Of a DNA stretch of 64,000 bases, positions 9,192-17,423 are shown in pieces. This DNA is from Oscillibacter sp. 1-3 (GTDB lineage: Bacteria > Bacillota > Clostridia > Oscillospirales > Oscillospiraceae), in contig NZ_KE159708.1 of assembly GCF_000403435.2 (NCBI RefSeq), forward strand, positions 62,001 to 126,000, written 5' to 3'. The translations under genes and the position numbers were made by a program. Under the pieces are notes generated by a model that did no database searches, was not told the DNA's origin, and saw nothing but the letters and a program-made list of their open reading frames with translations. The stretch's first letter is position 1, and each line of letters opens with the position of its first letter.

Positions 9192-11099
9192 GTGAAAAAA
9201 ACTTTCCGCGCTCTGCGACTGGGAGCGATTCTGCTGGCCGCCTGCCTGACGCTGACACTCCCGGCCCAGGCGGCCGCCCGCTACCCGGAAAAAGAGCACC
9301 TGCCGGTGGACTTCGCCGACATGGAGTACACCGGATACGACGGTGCCGCCCTGCGGTCCGCCCTGTCCGCTCTGGAACAGATTGCCGCCTCCCCCGCCGC
9401 CCAAACGGAGGACGCAGAGATCCGGGCGGCGCTGGAGGCGCTGTATGGCCGGATTCTCTCAGAGGTGGACCAGCTGTCCACCCAGTCTGCCCTGATCGGC
9501 ATCCGCTACGACGCCAACGGGGCGGACCAGGAGGCTGCGGACGAGTCCGCCGCCCTCTCCCAGTTGTCCGTCCAGCTCTTCGACGAGTGCTACCGGACAT
9601 TGGGCCTGCTGGCGGACACCCCCTACCGGGATATTCTGGAGCGGGACGCGGGGCCGGAAATCCTGGACGAGCTCCGGAACTATCAGGCCCTGACGGCCCG
9701 GGAGGCCGCACTTTATGAGGAGGAGGAGCGGCTGGTACAGGCCTACGACCAGGCGATGGCCCAGCCGGTCCAGGCCGTCCGGGAGGGGCAGGTGTGGACG
9801 GAGGAATCCCTTGCCCAGGACCGGGAGCTGGACGACGAGACCTGGTGGGAGATCAGCGCCCAGCTGGAGCGGGAGCGGAACCGGGCCGCCGGAGAGATCT
9901 TCCTCCAGCTGGTGCGGGTGCGGACGGAGATTGCAAAGGAGAACGGCTATGACAGCTACGCCGACTACGCCTACCGGGAGAGCTACGGCCGGGACTACAC
10001 CACAGAGGACATCGAGGCCGTCCGCCGGGCGGCGAAGCGGTACTGGGTCCCCCTGGAAGCCAGGCTGATGGACGCCCTCTCCCAGCGGGACCTGCGGGCC
10101 CTGGACGTGCGGACCCGGGCCTACGGAGACGACATCCTGGACGCCGTTGAGCCCTACATGGCGCGTATCGACCCGGAGCTGGCGGAGACCTTTGCCTTTA
10201 TGCGGCAATACCACCTCTACGACATCGCCCCCAGCGACAGCAAGCTGCCCGTGGGCTACACTGTGGGCCTCCCGGCTTACGGAACCGCCTTTATCTTTGA
10301 CGATCCCTACGGGGACCACCAGGATTACAGCACTGTCATTCACGAGTTCGGCCACTTCAACGAGACCTTTCACAGCGCGGAGCATGACCTGTGGTCCTCC
10401 TTCCACATCGACGTGGGGGAGATCCACTCCCAGGGGCTGGAGGTGCTGTTCACCGCCTATGCCGGCGAGATGTTCGGTCCGGAGGGCGGCAGGGCCTTTT
10501 ACTGGGCCACCATCTCCAACATGGTCAGCTCCGTGCTGGAGGGCTGCATGTACGACGAATTTCAGACGGCGGTGTACGAGGACCCGGATATGACCCTGGA
10601 GGAGGTCAACCGCCTCTTCAAGGACATCTCGGAGGAGTACGGCTACTCCTACGAGGGAGACGGGGAGGAGAGCTATTTTTGGGTGGAGATCACTCACAAC
10701 TTTCAGAGCCCCATGTACTACATCAGTTACGCCACCTCCGCCCTGTCCGCCCTGGATCTGTGGCTCATATCCCTGGAGGACTGGGACACGGCGGTGGACA
10801 TCTATCTGGACCTTGCGGCCATGGGCTTGTCCCAGCCCTACCGGGAGACCGTGGAGGCCGTGGGCCTGCGGGACATCTTCCATGAGAGGACCATGCGGCT
10901 TCTGGCGGACGGCATCCAGGACCGTCTGTCGGAGGAGACCGGGGAGCGCGGCAGCTGGGAGCTTCCCGTTGTTCTTCTGGGCGCCGGCTTTGGCGGCGCG
11001 GTCATCCTGATCGCGGCGGGAGCTCTGCTGGTCTGCCGGAGACGGCGGCGGGCGGCGGCCCTGGCCCAGGCGGCGGAGACGCCCTGGGAACTGCCGTGA
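9192..11099 (+). CDS. Membrane-anchored M3-family zinc metallopeptidase
   Basis: An oligopeptidase related to oligoendopeptidase F, here apparently exported. The 635-residue protein has an N-terminal signal peptide (to about residue 27, ending PAQAAA), a largely helical central region, and the zinc motif HEFGH at residues 384-388 with a downstream GEIHSQGLE helix supplying the third ligand. A C-terminal hydrophobic segment (about residues 597-618) followed by CRRRRR suggests it stays tethered with the catalytic domain outside. GTG start at 9192 with a GAGGTGG site. Most M3 peptidases are cytosolic, so the anchored form is notable; it may process dietary or host peptides. Confidence 0.85.
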   Translation: MKKTFRALRLGAILLAACLTLTLPAQAAARYPEKEHLPVDFADMEYTGYDGAALRSALSALEQIAASPAAQTEDAEIRAALEALYGRILSEVDQLSTQSALIGIRYDANGADQEAADESAALSQLSVQLFDECYRTLGLLADTPYRDILERDAGPEILDELRNYQALTAREAALYEEEERLVQAYDQAMAQPVQAVREGQVWTEESLAQDRELDDETWWEISAQLERERNRAAGEIFLQLVRVRTEIAKENGYDSYADYAYRESYGRDYTTEDIEAVRRAAKRYWVPLEARLMDALSQRDLRALDVRTRAYGDDILDAVEPYMARIDPELAETFAFMRQYHLYDIAPSDSKLPVGYTVGLPAYGTAFIFDDPYGDHQDYSTVIHEFGHFNETFHSAEHDLWSSFHIDVGEIHSQGLEVLFTAYAGEMFGPEGGRAFYWATISNMVSSVLEGCMYDEFQTAVYEDPDMTLEEVNRLFKDISEEYGYSYEGDGEESYFWVEITHNFQSPMYYISYATSALSALDLWLISLEDWDTAVDIYLDLAAMGLSQPYRETVEAVGLRDIFHERTMRLLADGIQDRLSEETGERGSWELPVVLLGAGFGGAVILIAAGALLVCRRRRRAAALAQAAETPWELP

Positions 11100-11159
11100 G
11101 GCACGGAGCTGTGGAAAATGCACAACACTTGCTCTTGTATACTTTGTATAAAAACGCCT

Positions 11160-11188
11160 TTGAAATCGCTCTGAAAATAGAATATACT
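11160..11188 (+). promoter_or_regulatory. Promoter of small gene 11260
   Basis: TTGAAA (11160-11165), 17 bases, TATACT (11183-11188), about 70 bases before the start codon. Confidence 0.6.
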
Positions 11189-11259
11189 ACAAACATCAAT
11201 GGCGGCCGCCATCTCAGCCGCCGCGATATTTGATACATTCTATTATTGGAGGGAGACCC

Positions 11260-11508
11260 ATGAAACGTGTGAAAGCGGCGTGCATCTGCCAGACCCTGCA
11301 CTTTATGCTCAGAGAGGATGCGGAGCACGCCTTGGCCGTGGAACAGGTGCAGGCGGAAGTTGCGCACTATAAACGGACCCTGGAGAAAAACGGCACCCAG
11401 TACAAGCTCCTGGACGAGACGGTCCAGCCGGACGGCTCCGTCATTGTCAAGGTCGTCAAGCAGTACAATGCCTGCCCGGTGGGCGATTATCTGGACAGCA
11501 TCAAGTGA
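11260..11508 (+). CDS. Small hypothetical protein
   Basis: An 82-residue soluble protein, MKRVKAACICQTLHF onward, with a charged helical middle and a beta-rich end (DGSVIVKVVKQYN). The start at 11260 is set by GGAGGGAG 7 bases upstream. It has its own promoter and a strong terminator, so it is monocistronic. No known domain is recognised; the two N-terminal cysteines are spaced CIC. Confidence 0.6.
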   Translation: MKRVKAACICQTLHFMLREDAEHALAVEQVQAEVAHYKRTLEKNGTQYKLLDETVQPDGSVIVKVVKQYNACPVGDYLDSIK

Positions 11509-11512
11509 GCAG

Positions 11513-11546
11513 ACAGCCCGTGGGCGGATTTCCGCCCACGGGCTGT
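11513..11546. terminator. Bidirectional terminator between small gene and galM
   Basis: A 16-bp stem (core AGCCCGTGGGCGGA and its complement) lies between converging genes and can end both transcripts. Confidence 0.75.
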
Positions 11547-11550
11547 GCAT

Positions 11551-12564
11551 CTATTTTACAAAAAACCGCCAGGAGGTGGCCTCCCGGTACGCCTCCCCGG
11601 CCCGCAGGACGGGAGAGGGGAAGGAGGGGTGATTCACCGCGTCCGGAAAGCGCTGGGTCTCCAGGCACAGCCCGCTGGCCCGGCCGTACCGGGCCCCGCT
11701 CTTGCCGGGGCGGTCCGTCAGGAAGCCGGAGGTATAGAACTGCATTCCCTCCAGGGTGGTGCGCACCTCCAGGGCAATGCCGGTGGCGGGGCAGCAGACC
11801 TCCGCCGCCAGCCCTCCGCCGTCTAAGACAAAGTTGTGGTCATAGCCCCGGGTGGCCGCCAGGAAGGGGTCCCCCAGCCGCTCCTCCAGCAGAGCCCCCT
11901 GCCGCAGGTCCAGGGGCGTGCCGTCTACAGGGGCGATCTCCCCGGTGGGCACGTTGCCCGCTCCGCTGGGCGTGTAGCGCCCCGCCCCCAGAGTTACCCG
12001 GTGGCCCGCTATGGAGCCGGCGTCATGGCCCGCCAGGTTGAAATACGTGTGGTTGCTGAGATTTACCACTGTGTCCCGGTCGCAGGAGGCGCGGTACTCC
12101 ATAGTCAAAACGCCGTTTTGCAGGGTGTATGTGACCTCTGCGTGGAGATTTCCGGGAAAGCCCTCCTCTCCGTCGGGAGAGTCCAGGAAGAAGGCGGCGG
12201 AGTGCTCCTCCACGGCGCAGCTCCACAGCTTCTTGTGGAAGCCCTCCGCCCCGCCGTGGAGGGTATTGGCCCCCTCGTTGGCGGTGAGGCGGTACTCCGC
12301 TCCGCCGATGGCGAACCGGGCGCCGCCGATGCGGTTGGCGCACCGGCCCAGGGTGCCTCCCAGGGCGGAGTTCCAATCCCGGTACTCCGCCGGGGTGTCG
12401 TAGCCCAGGCACACGTCCACGGTCCGCCCCTTCCGGTCCGGCACCCGGATGGCCCGCACCGCCGCCCCCAGGGGGATCAGCTCCACAGATACCGGTCCCT
12501 CCGTCAGCGTCAGCAGGGGGATCTCCCGGCCGTCCAAACGGCCAAAAATTTCTTGTGTTACCAT
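11551..12564 (-). CDS. galM: Aldose 1-epimerase (mutarotase)
   Basis: Interconverts alpha and beta anomers of galactose so that galactokinase can act. The 337-residue protein has the family motifs GGTLGRCANRI, NEGANTLHGG (catalytic His) and NLSNHTYFNLAG. It is the last gene of the galK-galT-galM run, 11 bases after galT, and ends at the shared terminator. No galE (UDP-galactose epimerase) is present in this cluster. Confidence 0.95.
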   Translation of the reverse strand: MVTQEIFGRLDGREIPLLTLTEGPVSVELIPLGAAVRAIRVPDRKGRTVDVCLGYDTPAEYRDWNSALGGTLGRCANRIGGARFAIGGAEYRLTANEGANTLHGGAEGFHKKLWSCAVEEHSAAFFLDSPDGEEGFPGNLHAEVTYTLQNGVLTMEYRASCDRDTVVNLSNHTYFNLAGHDAGSIAGHRVTLGAGRYTPSGAGNVPTGEIAPVDGTPLDLRQGALLEERLGDPFLAATRGYDHNFVLDGGGLAAEVCCPATGIALEVRTTLEGMQFYTSGFLTDRPGKSGARYGRASGLCLETQRFPDAVNHPSFPSPVLRAGEAYREATSWRFFVK

Positions 12565-12574
12565 GGCATATCCC

Positions 12575-14077
12575 TCACTTTACCGTCTCAATGAACCGCA
12601 GGAAGGCGGCCCGGCCCTCGCCTGTACACTTGTAGACACCGGCGTGCTCCAGTACCTGGGCAAAGACAATGCCAACCTCTTTTTTCAGGATGTCCAGGGC
12701 ATTGTCCCGGGTAAAGGAATACCGCTTTTTCAGCTCCTCCGCCCAATCGGCGTGCTTGCTGAGCGTCTCATCGGCCCGGAGGTCTCCACCCTGGGACAGG
12801 GCGTCCGCCAAAAGCGTCAGCTCTCCCTTGAGGCGGGCGGGCAGCACCGCCAAGCCCATGACCTCGATGAGGCCGATATTCTCCTTTTTGATGTGGTGGA
12901 GCTCCTGGTGGGGGTGATACACGCCCAGGGGGTACTCCTCCGTGGTGATGTTGTTCCGCAGCACCAGATCCAGCTCAAACTTCCCCTCCCGCATCCGGGC
13001 GATGGGGGTGATGGTGTTGTGGGGCTCTCCTGCCGTCTCGGCGAGGATGAAGGCGGCCTCGTCGGTGTAGCCCCGCCAGGCCAGGAGGATTTTGTCCGCC
13101 AGCTCCACCAGCCGCGCATCGTCGCCGCAGCGCAGGCGGATGACGGACATGGGCCAGCGGACGATACCCGCCTCCACGTCCTCAAAGCCGGGGAAGGAGA
13201 CCGCCCGCTCCAAGGGGGCCCGCTCCATGGCGAAGGTATACCGCCCGCCCTGGAAGTGGTCGTGGCTGAGGATGGAGCCGCCCACGATGGGCAGGTCCGC
13301 GTTGGAGCCCACAAAGTAGTGGGGGAACTGCCTGATGAAGTCCAGCTGCTTGCGGAAGGTGGAGCGGTCGATTTTCATGGGGGTGTGCTCAGCGCTGAAT
13401 ACGATGCAGTGCTCGTTGTAGTAGACATAGGGGGAGTACTGGAAGAACCAGTCCTTCCCGTCGATGGCGACGGGGATGATGCGGTGGTTCTGCCGGGCGG
13501 GGTGGTTCATGCGCCCGGCGTAGCCCTCGTTCTCCCGGCACAGCTGGCACTTGGGATAGCCGCTCTGGGGGGCCGCCTTGGCGGCGGCGATGGCCCGGGG
13601 GTCCTTCTCCGGCTTGGAGAGATTGATGGTGATGTCCAGATCGCCGTACTCCGTGGGGGCCACCCACTTCACGTCTCTGGCGATGCGGTAGCGGCGGATG
13701 TAGTCCGTGTCCTGGCTGAATTTGTAGTACCAGTCCGTGGCCGCCTGGGGGGACTGGGCGTATTTCTCCCGGAAGGTCCCGATCACCTGGGATGGCCGGG
13801 GGGTCAGAATTCCCATCAATGCGGTGTCAAAGAGGTCCCGGCTGGTGATGTCCTCCTGGATAATCCCCCGCGCCGCGGCGAAATCCGTCAGCATCCCCAG
13901 GATCTCCTCCAGCGAAGGCTCCCCTGTCCGGCGCCCCTCCGGCTCCTGGAAGTCCTCCAGCTTCATGGCGGCAAGCAAAGCGTTGACGGCCCATGTCCGG
14001 TCCGCCGCCTCGATCAGCCCTCTGGCAATGGCGTAGTCCGCCAGGGCGGCGGTGTAGGAATAGGTGTTGGCATCCAT
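12575..14077 (-). CDS. galT: UDP-glucose--hexose-1-phosphate uridylyltransferase, class II
   Basis: The second Leloir step: transfers UMP from UDP-glucose to galactose-1-phosphate. At 500 residues it belongs to the larger Firmicute class of GalT rather than the about 350-residue E. coli type. The region GSILSHDHFQGG and MNHPARQNHRIIPV matches the uridylyl-His neighbourhood of this class. It starts 16 bases downstream of galK. Transcription from the galactose operon is expected. Confidence 0.94.
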   Translation of the reverse strand: MDANTYSYTAALADYAIARGLIEAADRTWAVNALLAAMKLEDFQEPEGRRTGEPSLEEILGMLTDFAAARGIIQEDITSRDLFDTALMGILTPRPSQVIGTFREKYAQSPQAATDWYYKFSQDTDYIRRYRIARDVKWVAPTEYGDLDITINLSKPEKDPRAIAAAKAAPQSGYPKCQLCRENEGYAGRMNHPARQNHRIIPVAIDGKDWFFQYSPYVYYNEHCIVFSAEHTPMKIDRSTFRKQLDFIRQFPHYFVGSNADLPIVGGSILSHDHFQGGRYTFAMERAPLERAVSFPGFEDVEAGIVRWPMSVIRLRCGDDARLVELADKILLAWRGYTDEAAFILAETAGEPHNTITPIARMREGKFELDLVLRNNITTEEYPLGVYHPHQELHHIKKENIGLIEVMGLAVLPARLKGELTLLADALSQGGDLRADETLSKHADWAEELKKRYSFTRDNALDILKKEVGIVFAQVLEHAGVYKCTGEGRAAFLRFIETVK

Positions 14078-14092
14078 GATTCCGCGCTCCTC

Positions 14093-15382
14093 TCACATTG
14101 TTCTGTCCAGCCGGACGCCGCCCACCGGGCGGATGGCGACCACGTGGCAGCTGCCCGCGCCCAGCACGGCCTCGATCCCGGCCCGGAATTTCTCCAGACC
14201 CTCCTGCGGCACAAAGGCCTGGATGGTCCCCGCAAAGCCGCCGCCGTGGACCCGGCAGGCTCCCGCCGTATCCAGCAGACGCTCCGCCAGAGCAAGGGCA
14301 AAGGCCACATCCTGGTGCTCCGTATACCCGGCGGGGACCACATTCTGGAGATACCGCCAGCTGGAGAGGCCGGAATCCCTCACGTGCATCAAAAAGGCGT
14401 CAAAGTCCCCCCGGCGCAGGGCGCCCACCTGGCCGCTGACCCGGACGTTGTCGTCGTAGATGTGGATAGCCCGCAGCACCGCCCGGTCGCCGCACTCCCG
14501 CCGGAGCTCCGGCAAAGCGGCAAAGAATTCCTGCTCAGGCACCTCCCGCAGCACCTCTTTGCCAAAGCGGCGGCATATGGCCCGCAGCTCCTCCGGCACG
14601 GCGGCGTACTCCCCCGTCAGGTCCGCGTGGTCCGCGCCGCTGTCGATGATGCAAAGGGCGTGTCCCATGGCGGCCAGGTCCAGGCCAATCCTCTCCACAA
14701 CCGGATTTTCACTGTCCGCGAAGTCGATGGCCACCACGCCGCCCACGGCGCAGGCTGCCTGGTCCAGCAGGCCGCAGGGCTTGCCGAAGAACACATTTTC
14801 CGCGTACTGCCCAATCTGGGCAATCTCCATCGGGGCGCACTTTCCGCCCCAGAAGAGATCGTTGAGCATGGTGCCCATCAAAACCTCAAAGGCGGCGGAG
14901 GAGCTGAGCCCGCTGCCGCCGGGAACAGTGGAGCTCATATAGGCGTCCAGTCCCGCCTCTGCCAGGGGACAGCCCAGCTCCGCCATTCTGGCGGCCACGC
15001 CCCGCACCAGGGCGGCAGTGGTGTTCTCCTCCTCCCGCCGGGGCTCCAGCTCTTTCAGATCCACCGTGATCTGGGGATAGCCCTCCGACTGAATCCGAAT
15101 CACGCCGCTGCGGTTGGGGGCGGCGGCGGCCAGAATGTCCAGGTCCACGCTGCCTGCCAGCACCCGTCCCCGCTCGTGGTCCGTGTGGTTGCCCCCCAGC
15201 TCCGTGCGGCCGGGAGCGCTGAAAAGTGCCTCCGCCTCTTTGCCGAAGGTTTTGGCAAAGCCCTCCAGAACGCCGGCGCACCGGCTCCGGGCCGATTCCA
15301 GTTTTGCCGCGCCGTAGAGACGCTCCAGCGCCTCGTCCAGGCCGCCCTGCCGCAGCCTTGTCTCCAAAGTCTGTCCTTCCAT
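14093..15382 (-). CDS. galK: Galactokinase
   Basis: Phosphorylates alpha-galactose at C1 with ATP. A GHMP-kinase of 429 residues. The galactokinase signature GRTELGGNHTDHE is at residues 58-70, the glycine-rich ATP loop PGGSGLSSSAAFEVL in the middle, and the C-terminal GGFAGT motif (HGGGFAGTIQAF) is present. An N-terminal extension of about 45 residues is longer than in E. coli GalK. It follows the sugar-binding lipoprotein gene by about 50 bases. Confidence 0.95.
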   Translation of the reverse strand: MEGQTLETRLRQGGLDEALERLYGAAKLESARSRCAGVLEGFAKTFGKEAEALFSAPGRTELGGNHTDHERGRVLAGSVDLDILAAAAPNRSGVIRIQSEGYPQITVDLKELEPRREEENTTAALVRGVAARMAELGCPLAEAGLDAYMSSTVPGGSGLSSSAAFEVLMGTMLNDLFWGGKCAPMEIAQIGQYAENVFFGKPCGLLDQAACAVGGVVAIDFADSENPVVERIGLDLAAMGHALCIIDSGADHADLTGEYAAVPEELRAICRRFGKEVLREVPEQEFFAALPELRRECGDRAVLRAIHIYDDNVRVSGQVGALRRGDFDAFLMHVRDSGLSSWRYLQNVVPAGYTEHQDVAFALALAERLLDTAGACRVHGGGFAGTIQAFVPQEGLEKFRAGIEAVLGAGSCHVVAIRPVGGVRLDRTM

Positions 15383-15431
15383 AATAGTCTCTCCTTTTTC
15401 TCCAAGTCTTCCCGGCCCGCGCCCTGATCCG

Positions 15432-16466
15432 TCAGGGCGCCTCCGGCAGAAACTCCGCCAGATTCTCCCGGGTCACCGCCGCGTGCTGCCGCCAGCAGTA
15501 TTTCTCATCCTCCAGCTCCACCGCCGCCCCCGGGTCCTCCCCCTGGGCCAGGGCGCAGCTGAGGGCCAGAATGTCCTCCGCCTGGCCGGCGGCATCGTTG
15601 AGGACGGTACCCCGCAGGGCGCCCTCCTCCAATGCCCGCAGGGCCGGGGCCGTGGCGTCCACTCCCACGATGAAGGGCATCTCCTCCGGTTCCATCCCCG
15701 CGTCCAGGCAGGCGTCGATGGCTCCCAGGGCCATGTCGTCGTTGTTGGCGAACACCACCTCGACGGCGTCCCCCAGCTCCTCCAGCCACCGCTGCATCCG
15801 CAGCCTCGCAGGGCCCCGCTGCCAGTCGGCGGCGTTGTTGGAGAGCTTTTCCATGGGCACCCCGGCGGCGGTCAGCGTGCGGACGCTGTGCTCTGTCCGC
15901 AGCAGCGAGTCCTGGTGGCCCGGCTCCCCCTCCAGCATCACATACTGCAAAACGCCGTCGCCGTTTCGGTCCAGGGCGGCAGGGTCCGCCCGCCAGGCGT
16001 CCAGCACCAGTCCGCCCTGGATGCGCCCCGCCTCGTCCGCCCGGGTGCCCACATAGTAGGCGTATTTCCAGCGGTTCAGGTCCTCCTCCACCGGCTCCCG
16101 GTTGAAAAACACCACCGGCACCCCGGCGCCCTGGGCCTTGTCGATGATTACCGCCGCCGCCGTCCGGTCCACAATGTTGACGCAGATCACATCGTATCCC
16201 TTGTCCAGGAACTGGTCCACCTGCTCGTTCTGGGTGGTCTGACTGCCCCGTCCGTCCACGATGTTCAGATTGATCTTCACGCCCCGGGCCTGCTCCTCCT
16301 CCAAAACCGCCTGCTGGAGGCACTGGGAGAGGCTGGTGATAAAGGTATCGTCCTGCCGGTACAGCGCCACGCCCACACGGATGGTATCATCCGGCTTTTC
16401 GCCGCAGGCGGTAACGAGCAGGAGCAGGCATGCCGCCAGCGCCGCGGCGCACCGTCTTTTCAGCAT
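15432..16466 (-). CDS. Galactose-binding lipoprotein, second MglB-like
   Basis: A periplasmic-binding-protein-fold lipoprotein (344 residues) with signal sequence and lipobox LLLVTACG. It shares the MglB layout with the true mglB at 23843: VDGRGSQTTQNEQVDQFL, FANNDDMALGAIDA, and an EF-hand-like loop DRNGDGVLQ as in galactose/glucose-binding proteins. It lies inside the regulatory half of the cluster rather than beside the ABC genes, 12 bases after another binding-protein gene. It may serve sensing as well as, or instead of, transport. The ligand is inferred from context as galactose or a related hexose. Confidence 0.85.
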   Translation of the reverse strand: MLKRRCAAALAACLLLLVTACGEKPDDTIRVGVALYRQDDTFITSLSQCLQQAVLEEEQARGVKINLNIVDGRGSQTTQNEQVDQFLDKGYDVICVNIVDRTAAAVIIDKAQGAGVPVVFFNREPVEEDLNRWKYAYYVGTRADEAGRIQGGLVLDAWRADPAALDRNGDGVLQYVMLEGEPGHQDSLLRTEHSVRTLTAAGVPMEKLSNNAADWQRGPARLRMQRWLEELGDAVEVVFANNDDMALGAIDACLDAGMEPEEMPFIVGVDATAPALRALEEGALRGTVLNDAAGQAEDILALSCALAQGEDPGAAVELEDEKYCWRQHAAVTRENLAEFLPEAP

Positions 16467-16478
16467 GGCACTCCCTCC

Positions 16479-17423
16479 TCACCACGTCACCGGAAACAGC
16501 AGCTTCTGATGCTCCGGCTCATACATATTCTCCCGCCGGACCGTAAAAAACGGCAGCGACTCCAGGGGCTCCGCCGTCTCCCGGCGGGCCGTCCGCGCCG
16601 CGGACTCCACCGCCAGATACCCGGTGGAAAAGGCGTTCTGGGCCAGGATGGACGTGATGCGCCCCTGCTCCAGTCCCGCAGTGATGGCCGCCGTGGACCC
16701 GGCGCCATAGAGCAGCGGCGGGTCCTCCAGGCGGGAGACCGCCGCAGCCGCCCGCTCCAGGCTGGAGGCCTCAAAGGCAATCACCGCCTGGGTGTCCCCC
16801 TGGGACAGCGCCTCCGTCAAAGCGTCCGCCGTTCCGGCGAAGTAGCGGACCTCCCGGCCCTCGGACCTCAGCACCGCCTCCGCTGCCGCCAGACGGTCTC
16901 CCACGCCGCTGCGCTGGGAGGCGGCCAGCACAAGCAGCACCGTGCCGCCTGGGGGGACGCCGTTCAGCGCCGCCCGGCCCAGAGCCTCCCCCAGGGCGGC
17001 GTTATCCACGCCCACATAGCCCGCCGTATCCTCCATGTCCGTCTCCAGCGTCACCAGCGCGGCCTTGGAGGACGCCGCCCGCACCTCCTCCGACAGGGCC
17101 TCCCGGTCCGCCGGGAAGAGCAAGATGGCGCTGGCGCCGCTCTCTACCTCCCGGCGGAGGAGCTGGCCCTGCTCCTGGGCGCTGTCGGACTGGCCGGGGT
17201 ATAAAAACCGAAGCTCCACGTTCAGGTCCGCCGCCGCCTGCTCCATGCCCTGGCGGGCGGTGGCCCAGGCGGAGCCGTCCGCCTCCCGGGCGATGACCGA
17301 CATCTCCAGCAGCTCCGGCCGCCGCTGGGTTCGGGCGGGATAGAGAATCAGCAGCAAAAGCAGCAGCAGCACCCCCAGCATCAGCAGGGGCAAAACCCAC
17401 CAGGCAAACCGTCTTCCGCTCAC
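16479..17423 (-). CDS. Membrane-anchored sugar-binding sensor protein
   Basis: A 314-residue periplasmic-binding-fold protein (LacI/ribose-binding superfamily) held by an uncleaved N-terminal membrane segment (about residues 8-28, very leucine-rich) with no lipobox. It starts by GTG overlapping the kinase stop codon by four bases (GTGA), so the two are translationally coupled. The arrangement matches XylFII next to LytS in Clostridium beijerinckii, where the anchored binding protein presents sugar to the kinase. Binding-loop conservation is weaker than in the MglB proteins, consistent with a sensor role. Function is inference from architecture and position. Confidence 0.7.
   Translation of the reverse strand: MSGRRFAWWVLPLLMLGVLLLLLLLILYPARTQRRPELLEMSVIAREADGSAWATARQGMEQAAADLNVELRFLYPGQSDSAQEQGQLLRREVESGASAILLFPADREALSEEVRAASSKAALVTLETDMEDTAGYVGVDNAALGEALGRAALNGVPPGGTVLLVLAASQRSGVGDRLAAAEAVLRSEGREVRYFAGTADALTEALSQGDTQAVIAFEASSLERAAAAVSRLEDPPLLYGAGSTAAITAGLEQGRITSILAQNAFSTGYLAVESAARTARRETAEPLESLPFFTVRRENMYEPEHQKLLFPVTW

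Noticed and set aside
12449..15427. A 992-codon plus-strand open frame opposite galM/galT/galK
   Set aside because: Spans three recognisable genes on the other strand and has no motif or ribosome site; a GC-bias artefact.
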